DNA of 64,000 nt from Winogradskyella helgolandensis (GTDB taxonomy: Bacteria > Bacteroidota > Bacteroidia > Flavobacteriales > Flavobacteriaceae), in the NCBI RefSeq assembly GCF_013404085.1, contig NZ_JABFHO010000001.1:620001-684000 (forward strand), in the 5' to 3' direction. The position numbers and the translations under genes were made by a program. A model generated the notes under the pieces. It saw only the letters and a list, made by a program, of their open reading frames with translations. It was not told the DNA's origin and did no database searches. Positions 63,147 to 64,000 of the stretch are shown in pieces; positions within the stretch are counted from its first letter, which is position 1, and each line of letters starts with the position of its first letter.

Positions 63147-63154
63147 CAAAGTTA
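63147..63154 (-). promoter_or_regulatory. -7 box of hflX
   Basis: TAACTTTG on the minus strand fits TAnnTTTG. Confidence 0.5.
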
Positions 63155-63203
63155 AGCAAATGGTTTAGTCCTATTAATATTTTAAAAAGCTATATTTAAT
63201 CCT

Positions 63204-64000
63204 ATGAATAATTATATTGACGCTTATACCATTGCATTTTATAATATCGAAAATTTATTCGATATAAAAAAAGCCCCTTTAACAAATGATAAAGATTTTT
63301 TACCAACATCTCAAAAACGCTGGACGTTAAAACGCTATCAAAATAAATTAATGAAATTGGGAACGGTAATTCCACAAATAGGTAATGAAGATAATCAAAT
63401 TGCACCAATAATTATTGGTTTAGCCGAAGTTGAAAACCAGAACGTCCTCTCAGACTTAGTAAATAGTAAAAACCTCAAAGAAGAAAATTATAAATTTATT
63501 CATTTTGATTCTCCCGACGAAAGAGGTATAGACGTAGCATTACTATATAAACCTGACATTTTTAAAGTAACACATTCTGAAACCTTTTCTGTATATCTTC
63601 AAAATGAAAAAGGAGAGCAAGATTATACTAGAGATATTCTTTTGGTACAAGGGGAACTAAATAATGACCCTATTAATATCATTGTTAATCATTGGTCATC
63701 TCGTAGAGAAGGCGTCAGAGAAACCGAATTTAAGCGTATTGCATCGGCCAAAGTTGTAAATTCAGTGATTAAGAAGGTTAAAAATGAAAACTTGAAGGCT
63801 AAAATTATTGTTATGGGTGACTTTAATGATAACCCTAATTGTAATAGTATGCTACTGCTTGAGAACGAAAGCGGTCTTTTTAATCCTTTTAAAACCGTTT
63901 GGTCTCGAGACAACGGAAGTTTGAGTCATAATTTTCAATGGAACTTATTTGACCAAATTTTATTTTCTACTAATTTTTTTGACACTAGTAATTCTAAATT
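63204..64000 (+). CDS. Endonuclease/exonuclease/phosphatase family protein, 3' end cut by window
   Basis: This frame runs without a stop to the window end (265 complete codons). It starts MNNYIDAYTIAFYNIENLFD with no signal peptide, so the enzyme is probably cytosolic, unlike its secreted paralogue at 16714. The EEP motifs are NIENLFD, GLAEVEN, DSPDERGIDVALLY, NHWSSRREG and MGDFNDNP; the last motif with the terminal His lies beyond the window. A TATATTTA sequence, close to the -7 consensus, lies at 63191-63198. It is divergent from hflX. Confidence 0.88.
   Translation, partial: MNNYIDAYTIAFYNIENLFDIKKAPLTNDKDFLPTSQKRWTLKRYQNKLMKLGTVIPQIGNEDNQIAPIIIGLAEVENQNVLSDLVNSKNLKEENYKFIHFDSPDERGIDVALLYKPDIFKVTHSETFSVYLQNEKGEQDYTRDILLVQGELNNDPINIIVNHWSSRREGVRETEFKRIASAKVVNSVIKKVKNENLKAKIIVMGDFNDNPNCNSMLLLENESGLFNPFKTVWSRDNGSLSHNFQWNLFDQILFSTNFFDTSNSK

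Noticed and set aside
1..64000. tRNA, rRNA, CRISPR or insertion sequence
   Set aside because: Every gap above about 70 bases was read on both strands; none shows a tRNA T-arm with acceptor pairing, regularly spaced repeats or a transposase.

Overview
The window is a contiguous piece of a low-GC Bacteroidota chromosome, almost certainly from the family Flavobacteriaceae. Several independent signs agree: TAnnTTTG-type -7 promoter boxes, absence of clear Shine-Dalgarno sequences, two secreted adhesins with the gliding-motility/type IX secretion (T9SS type B) C-terminal domain, a TonB-dependent receptor with a carboxypeptidase-regulatory N-terminus, a b558-type succinate dehydrogenase, and an L21 ribosomal protein carrying a C-terminal extension. 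The genus cannot be decided from the sequence. No rRNA, tRNA, CRISPR array, prophage or insertion sequence was recognised.

Layout. 1-16 kb: the 3' two thirds of an alpha-2-macroglobulin gene, an SH3-domain protein, and a penicillin-binding protein 1C gene (pbpC) lying between two opposite-strand paralogous T9SS adhesins. The two adhesin upstream regions are homologous, and the second carries what looks like a stub of the pbpC start, so the arrangement probably arose by tandem duplication. 16-23 kb: a small membrane protein, then a secreted endonuclease/exonuclease/phosphatase divergent from a TonB receptor plus DUF5689 lipoprotein, followed by a small membrane protein and a Cys-rich heavy-metal-domain lipoprotein. 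23-30 kb: a catalytic/non-catalytic M16 peptidase pair, rplU-rpmA, and a membrane-anchored MutS-like ATPase. 30-38 kb: the sdhCAB operon, an AspT/YidE-type transporter, Xaa-Pro aminopeptidase and an EamA exporter. 38-42 kb: a tight minus-strand operon of serine hydrolase, BrnQ transporter and an orphan adenine methylase, divergent from an alpha/beta hydrolase.

42-58 kb: three copies of a tiny Cys-pair protein family around thiL, then a dispersed suf iron-sulfur assembly cluster (A-type carrier, sufB, sufC, sufD, sufS, sufE, sufT-like). It is interrupted by a metallo-beta-lactamase lipoprotein and a second lipoprotein between sufB and sufC, by a minus-strand PadR/membrane-sensor/serine-hydrolase operon between sufD and sufS, and by a META-domain lipoprotein between sufS and sufE. 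58-64 kb: an ABC exporter, a DUF2480 protein, a DUF3078 outer-membrane-type protein, an hflX-PBP1A operon, and the start of a second, cytosolic-looking endonuclease/exonuclease/phosphatase gene cut by the window end.

Most of the window is core flavobacterial metabolism and envelope biology. The parts least explained by known systems are the duplicated adhesin/pbpC locus, the three mini zinc-ribbon-like genes around thiL, the secreted nuclease/TonB/DUF5689 module, the membrane MutS homologue, and the PadR cassette inside the suf region. Intergenic spaces hold several complex palindromic repeats.
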